From Halomonas elongata DSM 2581 (lineage in GTDB: Bacteria; Pseudomonadota; Gammaproteobacteria; Pseudomonadales; Halomonadaceae): 64,000 nt of DNA. The stretch's first letter is position 1. Each line of letters starts with the position of its first letter. A program made the translations under genes and the position numbers. Of the stretch, positions 26,031-34,410 are shown piece by piece. Under the pieces are notes generated by a model that was not told where the DNA came from, made no database searches, and saw only the letters and a program-made list of their open reading frames with translations. The stretch lies in contig NC_014532.2 in assembly GCF_000196875.2 (NCBI RefSeq), positions 2,728,001 to 2,792,000 of the forward strand. The letters run 5' to 3'.

Positions 26031-27919
26031 GACGCCGCCTCCCCTGGCGCGTAACTGGCCAGCGGATTGGGTACATGCTTGACTTGGGGGACGTCATCGC
26101 CGAAGAGACGACGACGCGTCAGGGCTTCCACTTCCCAGCGAGGCGCGAAGACATCGAAGCAGCGATAGCGCTCGCCGTGCTGCGGATTGGCACGCTGATA
26201 GTCCTTGATCACGTCCGCCGTCATGGCCCAGAAACGCGATTCCTCCAGCCCGAAATGCCGATGCAGGAAGACGGCCATCTCCGCCAGGGCGATGAAGAAA
26301 AAGGCATCACAGGAATAGTCGCGCACCGCGTCCAGGTCATCGGTGACGATGAAGGAATTGCGGTTGAGGGCGGCATGGCGTTCGGGCACGGGTTCCAGGA
26401 CAGGGGCCAGCTCGGGTCGTGCCAGATGCGAGCTGCTGAAGCGCACGCCGTCATGGAAATCCTTCAACGCCACCCTGAGCGGCCAGCCGTCACGATGAAT
26501 GACCACGATATTCTGGCCATGGGACTCCATCCCCACGCCCTCGGCGAACAGCATGTGGATGATCGGCAAGGTGGCGACTTTCACGAGCTGCCGGGTCCAG
26601 GCTTCCAGCCCATGACGTTCCACCCAGGGGGCGATGAAGGGGCTGACGGGCTCCCCTTCGGCATTACGCATGAGCTGGCTCAGCCCATTGAAGGGCACGG
26701 CCCGCTCGCCATCCTGCAGGAACTCGCCGACGTTCTGCCGCCAGATGGCACCGACCTTGCCATAGACGTCGTTGTATCGGGCCTCGGGAAAGGCGCGCTC
26801 GTCCAGCGCCACGCCGGCCACCTCGCCCAGGATCACGAACCCCGCCGCCCTGGCGGTCGCATCCGTGTCGATGAGCCGTTGAAGCCACTGGGTAATGATC
26901 GGCCCATTGGTCACGGTATGGCGCGCCAGGATGCGCGTGCTGGATGTATTGGTGATGCTCATCGCCAGCTTGAGATACGGCTTGCCCGTATCCTGCGGGG
27001 CCAGGGTGCGGATCGACTGCTGAGCGGTATAGGTCGTCTCCCCTTCGCCCAGCAGGGCGATCTCGCCGCTGGCAAGCTCGGGGTAGAGCACCGGAACCAG
27101 CGCGTTTTCCCACTGCCAGGGATGCACCGGCATCAGCACGACCTCGTCCCGCGCCAGTCCCCGCCGCTCGAGGTAGTCGTCCAGACTCGCCAGTACTCGC
27201 GGCCCGGCATCCTCCGCTATCCGGTCGGCCAGCGCCATCCCGCCGACTGCGCCCTGATGTGCCAGGCATACCGGCACGGCAAGCCACCAGACCTGAAGCG
27301 GCTGGGCGAACTCCGGCCCATAACGCTGGTTGTCCCGCAGGGAAAAGCCTAGCCGCGACTTGTAGCAGGGGTGATAGCTGTGCGCGTCGGTGAAGTACTG
27401 CTCCAGGGCATCGGCATCCAATGCCTGCGGTGTCTCATGGAAGGGCATCGGCCAGGCGGATGACTGCACGTCCTTGATCAGCGTCTGCGTCAATTCGTTG
27501 ACGAAGCCAGGCTGAATCGCAAGATCTCCCAGCGCCGCCTCGAGGTCCCCGAGAAACCGCTGCAGGCTCAACGGCTCCGGGGTCCCCTCATGGTCCTCGA
27601 CCACCAGAGTGGAATGCTCGAGACGGATCAACCGGAAGCTGTGGCATTGCCAGCCGCTCACCCGGTAGTGACGCGCGCCCAGGGTCAGCGAGAACGACGT
27701 GGCACCGGAATCACCGGACGCCGGCTCGGCGATGGCCTCGTGGGAAAGCACGTCTTCATAGAGCAGGGTCTGCAATAGCTGACCGACGACGCGTTGCTCG
27801 ACACGGGCGTGATGCCGCCAGTGCTCCGGGAAGGCGAAGGGCATGGAGACACAACCCAAGGCGTCCGAGGCGCCCACCGTTGCCGCGGCCTGCGGCAGAA
27901 CACGTTCATGTGATGACAT
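26024..27919 (-). CDS. acsC: NIS siderophore synthetase, AcsC-like (IucA/IucC family)
   Basis: 631-residue synthetase with a full set of IucA/IucC motifs: LMPVHPWQWEN at about 270-280, GKPYLKLAMSITNTSSTR (nucleotide binding), GMESHGQNIVV and LKDFHDGVRF near the C-terminal domain. It resembles the group that adds a second substituent to an already substituted citrate (AcsC, SbnF). The start at 27919 is supported by AAGG 6 nt upstream. It begins 44 bp after acsE and overlaps acsB, so it is part of one transcript. The precise substrate is inferred from the cluster, not from the protein. Confidence 0.87.
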   Translation of the reverse strand: MSSHERVLPQAAATVGASDALGCVSMPFAFPEHWRHHARVEQRVVGQLLQTLLYEDVLSHEAIAEPASGDSGATSFSLTLGARHYRVSGWQCHSFRLIRLEHSTLVVEDHEGTPEPLSLQRFLGDLEAALGDLAIQPGFVNELTQTLIKDVQSSAWPMPFHETPQALDADALEQYFTDAHSYHPCYKSRLGFSLRDNQRYGPEFAQPLQVWWLAVPVCLAHQGAVGGMALADRIAEDAGPRVLASLDDYLERRGLARDEVVLMPVHPWQWENALVPVLYPELASGEIALLGEGETTYTAQQSIRTLAPQDTGKPYLKLAMSITNTSSTRILARHTVTNGPIITQWLQRLIDTDATARAAGFVILGEVAGVALDERAFPEARYNDVYGKVGAIWRQNVGEFLQDGERAVPFNGLSQLMRNAEGEPVSPFIAPWVERHGLEAWTRQLVKVATLPIIHMLFAEGVGMESHGQNIVVIHRDGWPLRVALKDFHDGVRFSSSHLARPELAPVLEPVPERHAALNRNSFIVTDDLDAVRDYSCDAFFFIALAEMAVFLHRHFGLEESRFWAMTADVIKDYQRANPQHGERYRCFDVFAPRWEVEALTRRRLFGDDVPQVKHVPNPLASYAPGEAASC

Positions 27920-27963
27920 GATGTACCTTCAAAACCTGATAAATGGACCAGCGGTTCCCTCGG

Positions 27964-29226
27964 TCAGTCCACCGGCTCGGCGCGCCGGTGACCTCCCGTT
28001 TCGGGGACGCTGCTCTCGCGACTTTCGCGAACGAAGACCTGATCGGGGCGTGGGTGGCACAGGAAGTCCGCGTGAGAAATGTTGTAGCCATAGGCACCGG
28101 CCAGCGGCAGCACCAGCAGGTCTCCCGCCTCGACCCCTTGCAGCTCCTGCCGGCGACTCAACACATCCTTCGGGGTACACAGCTGCCCCACTACGGTCCA
28201 GGGTCGGCTCTCACCTCCGAGCGCCCGCCGAGGGGTGCGTGGCAGGTGAATGACCGGGTGGTCGTGCCCCTGGGCCGCGGGCAGGCGAAACTGGTGAGTG
28301 CCGCCCCGGCAGACGAGAAAGCCTTCCCCATGGCTGACTTTGGTATCGATCACCTCAATCGCGTAGTAGCCACAGAAGGCCGAGAGGAAACGCCCGATCT
28401 CGAAGCGCACCAGCGGGGGCTCGTGCATGGCCGCCAGACGTTGCTCCAGGGCCCGGCACAGGCCAGGCCAATCGAACTGCTCGGACGGCTGGAGGTAGTT
28501 CACGCCGATACCGCCCCCCACATTGAGCTGGATCACCTGCTCGGGATGACGGGCCAGCGCTCGCCACCGGGGCCAGCGCTCCAGATAGGACGCCAGGAGC
28601 CGCTGGTGCCGCCGCTCGCATTTCTGGTGCGACATGGCATGCACGTGGAAGCCGACGAGCGCCAGGTTCGGAGCGTCATCCACCGCCCGCACGGCGTCGG
28701 CCAACTGGGCCTCATCGATACCGAAAGGCGTGGCGGTGCCGGCCATTCTCAGACGACTGGAGAGATCCTCGGGAAGCGAGGGGTTGATGCGCACGAGCAC
28801 GGGCTGCACGCGATCCAGGGATGCCGCGATCGTCTGCAGCCGAGCCACTTCGCCGAGACTTTCGACATGAAAGGCCTCGACCCCTCGCGTCATGGCCGCA
28901 CGCATGTCGGAATCGAGCTTGCCCGGTCCGGAGAGCACCCAGGGGCGCGGCGTCGAACAGGCGCAGGCACGTTCGATCTCGCCGCCGGACGACAGCTCGA
29001 GCCCATCCACCACAGGCGCCAGCGTATCGATGATGGCCGCCTCGCTGTTGGCCTTGATCGCATAGTAAAGCTCGACGCCCGGCGGCAATGCCGCCTTCAT
29101 GGCGCTTCCCTGCGCCGCAAGCGCCGGCAGGTCATAGAAGAACGCCGCCATGGGATCGTGGCACGCCTGCCGATACGCCTCGATGGCGTCGCGGATGTGT
29201 TCGGGGATCCCGAAGTGCTCAGCCAT
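27964..29226 (-). CDS. acsE: PLP-dependent decarboxylase, AcsE/SbnH-like
   Basis: 420-residue fold-III decarboxylase of the ornithine/diaminopimelate group. The PLP lysine is Lys58 in YYAIKAN, the phosphate loop is GGGIGVNY, EIGRFLSAF supplies the conserved Glu-Gly-Arg region, and Cys in GQLCTPKDVL matches the active-site cysteine. In achromobactin synthesis AcsE decarboxylates the O-citryl-serine made by AcsD to an ethanolamine ester; SbnH plays the matching part in staphyloferrin B. The gene overlaps acsD by 8 bp, consistent with consecutive steps. Diaminopimelate decarboxylase for lysine is unlikely given the context. Confidence 0.87.
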   Translation of the reverse strand: MAEHFGIPEHIRDAIEAYRQACHDPMAAFFYDLPALAAQGSAMKAALPPGVELYYAIKANSEAAIIDTLAPVVDGLELSSGGEIERACACSTPRPWVLSGPGKLDSDMRAAMTRGVEAFHVESLGEVARLQTIAASLDRVQPVLVRINPSLPEDLSSRLRMAGTATPFGIDEAQLADAVRAVDDAPNLALVGFHVHAMSHQKCERRHQRLLASYLERWPRWRALARHPEQVIQLNVGGGIGVNYLQPSEQFDWPGLCRALEQRLAAMHEPPLVRFEIGRFLSAFCGYYAIEVIDTKVSHGEGFLVCRGGTHQFRLPAAQGHDHPVIHLPRTPRRALGGESRPWTVVGQLCTPKDVLSRRQELQGVEAGDLLVLPLAGAYGYNISHADFLCHPRPDQVFVRESRESSVPETGGHRRAEPVD

Positions 29227-31030
29227 AGGCCACCTCCCTGTCCACCGCCCGGGCGACCTGCCAGGGGCTGGGCAATGCCACGTACTGGGCCTGCCGGTCC
29301 GCCTGTGCCATGAGCCTCAACTTGAAGTTGGTCTTGCAGGGCAAGTCCCCTCCCGCCAGCAACGCATCCAGCTCGGGAGTCGGCATCTCCAGGGTCTGCC
29401 GAACGCGCCGCAACTCGTCCAGGGTGTCCTGCCATAGCGCATCGCCCAGGTCGGGGCGCTGCCAGCTCAGCGCCAGGATCGCCTCGGCGACATGATTGAC
29501 GAGCAGGCAATAGGCGATACGGTTCCACCCCTGCTCGCGGCGGTAGGTCATCGATTTCCTGACGCGGGGATGCAGTGACTCCCCCGCGAGCCAGTCCACG
29601 CCCTTGTCGTCGGTCAGTTTGACCCCTTCGAAGTCACGCAGCAGCATCTTCCGGGGCATGCCCTCGTCGTGGATCAGCACGCAATTCTGCAAATGGGGCT
29701 CCATGACGATGCCATGGCGGAAGAACAGTCCCATGACCGGCGCCACCAGCGTGCGCAGATAGGCCTGGAACCACTGTCGAACCCGGTGTTCCGACGGCAG
29801 TGCACGATCTCCATCACTGGGCGTCGTACCCTCGATGAAGGGCAGTACCATGGGAACCAACTGAGTATCACGGGCGAACAGCGTCGCGCTGAGCAGGCAG
29901 CGGTCGGGCGAGAACCGCTGACAGAAGTTCTCCCGCAGGATCATGCCGGTCTGCTCCCGGAACCAGCGCTTCAGGTCATCGTCACCCTCGGTTGGCGCCC
30001 AGTGCACCGTCGCCGGTTCCTGTGCCACGCACAACGCCTCCAGTACCGAATCCTTCTTCTGGGCGAGCCGATGCATGATGCGGTCGATGACCAGCGTACT
30101 TTCCAGCTCGTACCAGGCGTTCTTGCGCACGCAATTGGTGATGCGCACATTGAGTGATCCCTTGAGGAACCAGGGATGACCCTCGATGTACCAGGTACGC
30201 ATGGAAGCGGTGGGCACGGCAGGCCAGCCGCTCTGCCCGAGATCGCCGATGATGCCTTCCCGAATCATCTCCGCCACCCGGGCATCCCGCCGGAAGAGGT
30301 CGGCCTGCACCGGGTGCATGCTGAGCACCCCTCGCTCGTCACCCTCGGCATGGGTCTGGTCCGCCACGTTCGACAGCACATCCAGGTCACTCAACCGATT
30401 GGCCTGGACGCTCAGCCCCTCCATCGGAAAGGAAAACTGGTGCAGGGCCGTCGTGGCACTGAATTCCGGGGCATAGGCGGGTCTGTCCTGCAACAGATGG
30501 GGCGGCCATTGCCTGGCCTTGGGCGTGGGATGGTTGGGATGGCCAAACCATAGTCCCTGCTCACTGCAACGATAATCCGTCAATGGATGAAGTCTGGGCT
30601 GCTCGACGGCATGCGTGACGATCGCCGTCATGATGTCCTGGCTTTGCACGACCTGATCGCACAGCTCCCGATTGAGCGTCCCGTCATGCCACTGGCAGTG
30701 CTCCAGCAGTGAGGAGATCAACTCCGCCATCCCGGGGGCATGCCAACCGGCAGCTCCCGCTTCCCGAAGATAGGTGTCGGAGAGGTAGAAGTGGCTCCCG
30801 ATCACCGAACGCCGGTCCACCATCACGAACAGCGACAAGGATGCCGACCATTCGATCAGCAGAGGCGTGCCATGCAGGTGCTCCGGCAGGCCCTCCCGTC
30901 GGTCCGGCCATCGATAGGTCATGGCGTCATGAGGAATCGCCACTTCCTTGATAATGCAATTCAGCAACGCATGTGTGGATGCATGTCGGCTCGTCTCGCC
31001 AGGCAGGCGAGAGAAACGGGCATAGCTCAT
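29219..31030 (-). CDS. acsD: NIS siderophore synthetase AcsD (citrate desymmetrising)
   Basis: 603-residue synthetase that closely follows Dickeya AcsD as I remember it. Near-identical stretches include GSLNVRITNCVRKNAWYELE, WFGHPNHPTPKARQWPPHLL and GIVMEPHLQNCVLIH. AcsD catalyses the first step, joining L-serine to citrate with ATP. The start at 31030 has GGAGG just upstream; the frame is open earlier, but that part is Gly/Ala-rich and unlike the family. It is the first gene of the five-gene operon. A Fur-like box lies about 260 bp upstream in the region shared with the ATPase gene, so iron repression is expected. Confidence 0.92.
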   Translation of the reverse strand: MSYARFSRLPGETSRHASTHALLNCIIKEVAIPHDAMTYRWPDRREGLPEHLHGTPLLIEWSASLSLFVMVDRRSVIGSHFYLSDTYLREAGAAGWHAPGMAELISSLLEHCQWHDGTLNRELCDQVVQSQDIMTAIVTHAVEQPRLHPLTDYRCSEQGLWFGHPNHPTPKARQWPPHLLQDRPAYAPEFSATTALHQFSFPMEGLSVQANRLSDLDVLSNVADQTHAEGDERGVLSMHPVQADLFRRDARVAEMIREGIIGDLGQSGWPAVPTASMRTWYIEGHPWFLKGSLNVRITNCVRKNAWYELESTLVIDRIMHRLAQKKDSVLEALCVAQEPATVHWAPTEGDDDLKRWFREQTGMILRENFCQRFSPDRCLLSATLFARDTQLVPMVLPFIEGTTPSDGDRALPSEHRVRQWFQAYLRTLVAPVMGLFFRHGIVMEPHLQNCVLIHDEGMPRKMLLRDFEGVKLTDDKGVDWLAGESLHPRVRKSMTYRREQGWNRIAYCLLVNHVAEAILALSWQRPDLGDALWQDTLDELRRVRQTLEMPTPELDALLAGGDLPCKTNFKLRLMAQADRQAQYVALPSPWQVARAVDREVAYG

Positions 31031-31470
31031 ATGGCCTCCGCAAGAATGCCGTCCTTTAAAAAAACCACCTGCCTTGCCGTCTGCCGTGCCGGCAGCGGAA
31101 GCCCCGCCCTCTCTTCGTCGGGATGCTCCGCCACCAGCCTCCGGCACCCGCTGGCAGGTCAGTCAGCGCGTCCCTCGCTAGCCACGTTGCGAAGTTGTCT
31201 TGGAATGGTTGTGCTTGTTTTGTGTCGATCGAATCAGTGAGAGCCACCGCTTCCCTGACACAAGGAGGCTCCCGGCGCCTTAGCGTCGCGAATGAGAACA
31301 ATTAATATAATCGTTCAGGAAAACAGTGTCCATGAGGCCCGAACGTTCCGTTCGCTATATGCTGACACCACATCATGCAGGAAGGGTCGGGCAAGCAAGC
31401 CCGATTCATTGAAAATGAGAACTTTTTGTCTTACGGTCTTGTCCCCGCTACCACACCGACGAGTCGCCCC
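31031..31470. promoter_or_regulatory. 440-bp divergent promoter region of acsD and the cbrD-like ATPase
   Basis: No gene is supported. The stretch 31285-31430 is AT-richer than its surroundings and holds two Fur-like sequences: TGAGAACAATTAATA at 31293-31307 (10 of 14 defined positions of the 7-1-7 consensus) and a weaker GAAAATGAGAACT at 31411-31423. It probably drives the acs operon leftward and the importer ATPase rightward. Confidence 0.5.
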
Positions 31471-32319
31471 ATGCCCTCGATCCCTGCCAAGCCACCGCGA
31501 CTGACGGGCGAAGCCCTGTGTGCCGGCTACGATTCCCGGCGCGTGCTGGACGGTGTCGATCTGACGGTGGCCGAGGGCAAGCTGACGATATTGCTCGGCC
31601 CGAACGGCAGCGGGAAGTCGACGCTGCTGAAGACACTGGCGCGCACCCTGACGCCCAGCGCCGGTCGTGTGTACCTCGATGGCCAGGACATCCATCGCCG
31701 CAACACGCGGGAGGTGGCCCAGCGCCTGGGCATCCTGCCGCAAGGCCCCTCCGCACCGGAGGGGCTGACGGTCAGGCAACTGGTCGGCATGGGCCGCTTC
31801 CCCCACCGGCGGCTCTGGCGACAGGATGCCGAGCGCGATGCCCGCGCCATTCGCGAGGCCATGGCCCATGCCGACGTCACCGAGTTCGCCGAGCGCAGCG
31901 TCGACGCGCTCTCCGGCGGCCAGCGCCAGCGTTGCTGGATCGCCATGGTACTGGCCCAGGAGACGGACCTGATCCTGCTCGACGAGCCCACCACCTTTCT
32001 CGATCTCAAGGTGCAGGTGGACCTGCTGGAACTGCTCTCGCGCCTGGCCCACGAGCACGGCCGAACCCTGCTGGTGGTGCTGCACGACCTCAACCTGGCC
32101 GCCGCCTACGCCGACACCCTGGTGATGATGCGCGACGGCGCCATTCTCCGGCAGGGCGCCCCTAGGGACGTTTTCACCGCCGCCAATCTCAAGGCGGTCT
32201 TCGATCTCGATGCCAACGTCATCCGCGATCCACACTCCCGCCGCTTGGTGTGCGTGCCCACGCCGGGCGTGCACGCAGCCGCGACGTCCTCGCCGGCCAT
32301 TGAAGGGGTCGCGCCATGA
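31471..32319 (+). CDS. cbrD: Ferric-siderophore ABC transporter ATPase, CbrD/FecE-like
   Basis: 282-residue ATPase: Walker A GPNGSGKST at about 40-48, Q-loop LPQGPSAPEGLT, signature LSGGQRQRCWIAM, Walker B LILLDEPTTFLD and switch His in VVLHDLNLAAAYADT. It matches iron-chelate ATPases such as FecE and FepC. The start MPSIPAK at 31471 is preferred to an upstream in-frame ATG at 31375, which would add a non-family tail through the promoter region. As the only unpaired siderophore ATPase nearby, it should energise CbrBC encoded at 20312-22359. Its end overlaps the Suc_Fer gene by 4 bp. Confidence 0.88.
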   Translation: MPSIPAKPPRLTGEALCAGYDSRRVLDGVDLTVAEGKLTILLGPNGSGKSTLLKTLARTLTPSAGRVYLDGQDIHRRNTREVAQRLGILPQGPSAPEGLTVRQLVGMGRFPHRRLWRQDAERDARAIREAMAHADVTEFAERSVDALSGGQRQRCWIAMVLAQETDLILLDEPTTFLDLKVQVDLLELLSRLAHEHGRTLLVVLHDLNLAAAYADTLVMMRDGAILRQGAPRDVFTAANLKAVFDLDANVIRDPHSRRLVCVPTPGVHAAATSSPAIEGVAP

Positions 32320-33236
32320 ACCAACGCTTCTGCGCCGTGGAAAGCCGCGCCATCGACGACCCGCTGGTCGGCAGCGGCGCCCATCTCGAACGCAACCTGC
32401 TGCTAAGTTGGCCGCGCCCCAAGTGGCAACGCAACCTGCGTCAGGCCAGCGACATGCCCGAGGCCCTCTTGGCGGCCCTGCACGCCCTCCCCGACGAGGG
32501 GCGGCGCGTCAATCTGATCCACCGGCGGGAGCAGCCCGAACGACACCATCGCGTCTTCCTGATGCCGGAACGCCAGGCCTTCGATGTTCCCCGCGAGGCG
32601 CTGGTCGACTTCATCGCGGCGCTGCGACGCGGCGACGACCTGACCGCCTGGCGACCCGAGCCGGTCGACCGTTCCCTGGTGCTCTGCTGCACTCACGGCA
32701 AGAAGGACAAGTGCTGCGCCAAGTTCGGTTTCGCCACCTACAAGGCCATGGCCGAGGCGGTGCGCCACCACGACCTGCCCTTCGATGTCTGGGAAAGCAC
32801 CCACCTGGGCGGCTGTCGGCTGGCGGCCAGCGCCCTGGTGCTGCCGCAGTTGCGCAAGTATGGACGTATCGGCGACGACGACATCCTGCCGCTGCTGGAA
32901 AGCGAGGCCAGGGGGCGTCCTTATCTGCCCTGCTATCGCGGCGACTCGCGCCTGACGCCGCGACGCCAGTGCGCCCAGGTCGCCGCCCTGGAATGGCTGT
33001 CGGCCCAGGGTCTGGAAGCGGACATCGAGGTCGACGACGCCGAAGAAACCGACGCCCCCCATCATGAGGTGGCGGTGAAATGGCAGGCTGCACACCGGCA
33101 AGGCTGGCTGACCGTCACCTGCCACGCCCTCGAGCTGCTGCGCTACGACACCTGTTCCGACCTGGCGGATGGCCCCTCGCCGAGCCGGGTATGGCGTGCC
33201 GTCGAGGTCCGCGAGAGCACCCCGACCCCGGCGTGA
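32316..33236 (+). CDS. Suc_Fer-type thioredoxin-like [2Fe-2S] protein, possible siderophore reductase
   Basis: 306-residue sucrase/ferredoxin-like protein (Apd1 relative). The cluster region is readable: CCTHGKKDKCC at 124-134 gives a Cys-x8-Cys pair, and THLGGCRLA at 162-170 gives His163 and Cys167. In yeast Apd1 the second half is His-x3-His, so this protein should use three Cys and one His, or leave one site changed. ATGA coupling to the CbrD-like ATPase suggests a job after import, most simply reducing the ferric siderophore to release iron. That function is inferred; family members are poorly characterised. No signal peptide, so cytoplasmic. Confidence 0.8.
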   Translation: MNQRFCAVESRAIDDPLVGSGAHLERNLLLSWPRPKWQRNLRQASDMPEALLAALHALPDEGRRVNLIHRREQPERHHRVFLMPERQAFDVPREALVDFIAALRRGDDLTAWRPEPVDRSLVLCCTHGKKDKCCAKFGFATYKAMAEAVRHHDLPFDVWESTHLGGCRLAASALVLPQLRKYGRIGDDDILPLLESEARGRPYLPCYRGDSRLTPRRQCAQVAALEWLSAQGLEADIEVDDAEETDAPHHEVAVKWQAAHRQGWLTVTCHALELLRYDTCSDLADGPSPSRVWRAVEVRESTPTPA

Positions 33237-33249
33237 TCCGGATGGCGGC

Positions 33250-34410
33250 TCAAGGAGCCGTCGTGGTCAGCGATCCGGTGCCGTTGCGCGTCGGTTCGAG
33301 AATTTCCCGGGCCATCTCGCGGCCCGCAGCGGTGAGCATGAGCGTCTCGCCCCGGCGTTCGATCAGGCCTTCGGCACAACTGCGCTCGACCACCCGATTC
33401 GCCTTGGCGACATCCCACAGCAGGTGCTCACTCAGCGCCCGGGTGACATTCTCCACCCACTGCTCCGGGCCGTCCTCATGATTGTAGAGATGCACCGCCA
33501 GGGTGCGGATCTCGTTGACCCGACGCTGGCCGCGCCGCCGCAGCACCTGGGCGACCATGCCGTAGCGCGGCCCGACCAGGAAGGCCAGCAGCAAGAAGAC
33601 GCCTGTCATCACCGCCATCATGCCGCCGATGGAAACGTTCCAGGCCACGGCCAGGAAGTAGCCCGAGACACTGGAGGCGATCGAGACCAGGGCGCCATGG
33701 ATGAACATCATCCACAGACGGTCCGTGAGCAGATAGGCCGTCGAGGGCGGCACGATGACGAAGGCCACGAAGAGCACCGCCCCTACCGCGTCGAAGGCGG
33801 CCACGGCAGTGCCGCTGGTCAACAGCAGCAACAGGTAGAACAGCACGCCGGGAGCCAGCCCCAACGCCTTGGCCAGGGCCTCGTCGAAGGTGGCGAGCTT
33901 GAGTTCCTTGTAGAAAAGCGTGACGAAGGCACCGTTGATCAGCGTCATGGCACCCATCCACACCAGCGACTGGGGCACCCGGTAGTCGCCGATCGTCAGG
34001 GTATCGAGCCACACGAAGCCGATCTCGCCGAGCAGCACCGTGTGAGTGTCGATATGCACGTCCCGTGCGTACAGGTTGAGCAGCAACACCCCCGCCGAGA
34101 ACAGCACCGGAAACACCAGGCCGATGGCGGCGTCCTTCTTGACTCGCCGCGTGCTGACCAGCAGCTCGGTGAGAAAGACGGTGAGCAGTCCCGTCAGGGC
34201 GGCGCCGACGATCTGCACCGGCCCGCTCTGCTGGTGGGTCAGCAGCCAGACGACGACGATGCCGAAGACGATGGAGTGGCCGATGGCATCGGACAGCATG
34301 CTGACGCCACGCAGCACCAGGAAGGTACCCACCAGCGAAGAGGCGATGCCGACCAGGGAGCCGACCAGCATGATCATCAAGGGGGCGTTGTCGAACAATG
34401 ATGCCAGCAT
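33250..34410 (-). CDS. Metal ABC permease (TroD/MntD-like) with C-terminal winged helix
   Basis: 386-residue ABC-3 family permease. Residues 1-285 give eight to nine helices with SDAIGHSIVFGIVV, AFDAVGAVLFVAFVIVPPSTAYL and GMMAVMTGVFLLLAF. After the last helix a soluble tail of about 90 residues reads as a winged-helix, DtxR-like fold (VTRALSEHLLWDVAKANRVV, then LIERRGETLMLTAAGREMAR). The tail is a fusion seen in some Mn/Zn/Fe permeases and is repeated in the next gene. Its ATG overlaps the upstream permease stop. It forms the channel with that partner for a TroA-type binding protein. Converges on the Suc_Fer gene with 13 bp between. Confidence 0.87.
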   Translation of the reverse strand: MLASLFDNAPLMIMLVGSLVGIASSLVGTFLVLRGVSMLSDAIGHSIVFGIVVVWLLTHQQSGPVQIVGAALTGLLTVFLTELLVSTRRVKKDAAIGLVFPVLFSAGVLLLNLYARDVHIDTHTVLLGEIGFVWLDTLTIGDYRVPQSLVWMGAMTLINGAFVTLFYKELKLATFDEALAKALGLAPGVLFYLLLLLTSGTAVAAFDAVGAVLFVAFVIVPPSTAYLLTDRLWMMFIHGALVSIASSVSGYFLAVAWNVSIGGMMAVMTGVFLLLAFLVGPRYGMVAQVLRRRGQRRVNEIRTLAVHLYNHEDGPEQWVENVTRALSEHLLWDVAKANRVVERSCAEGLIERRGETLMLTAAGREMAREILEPTRNGTGSLTTTAP

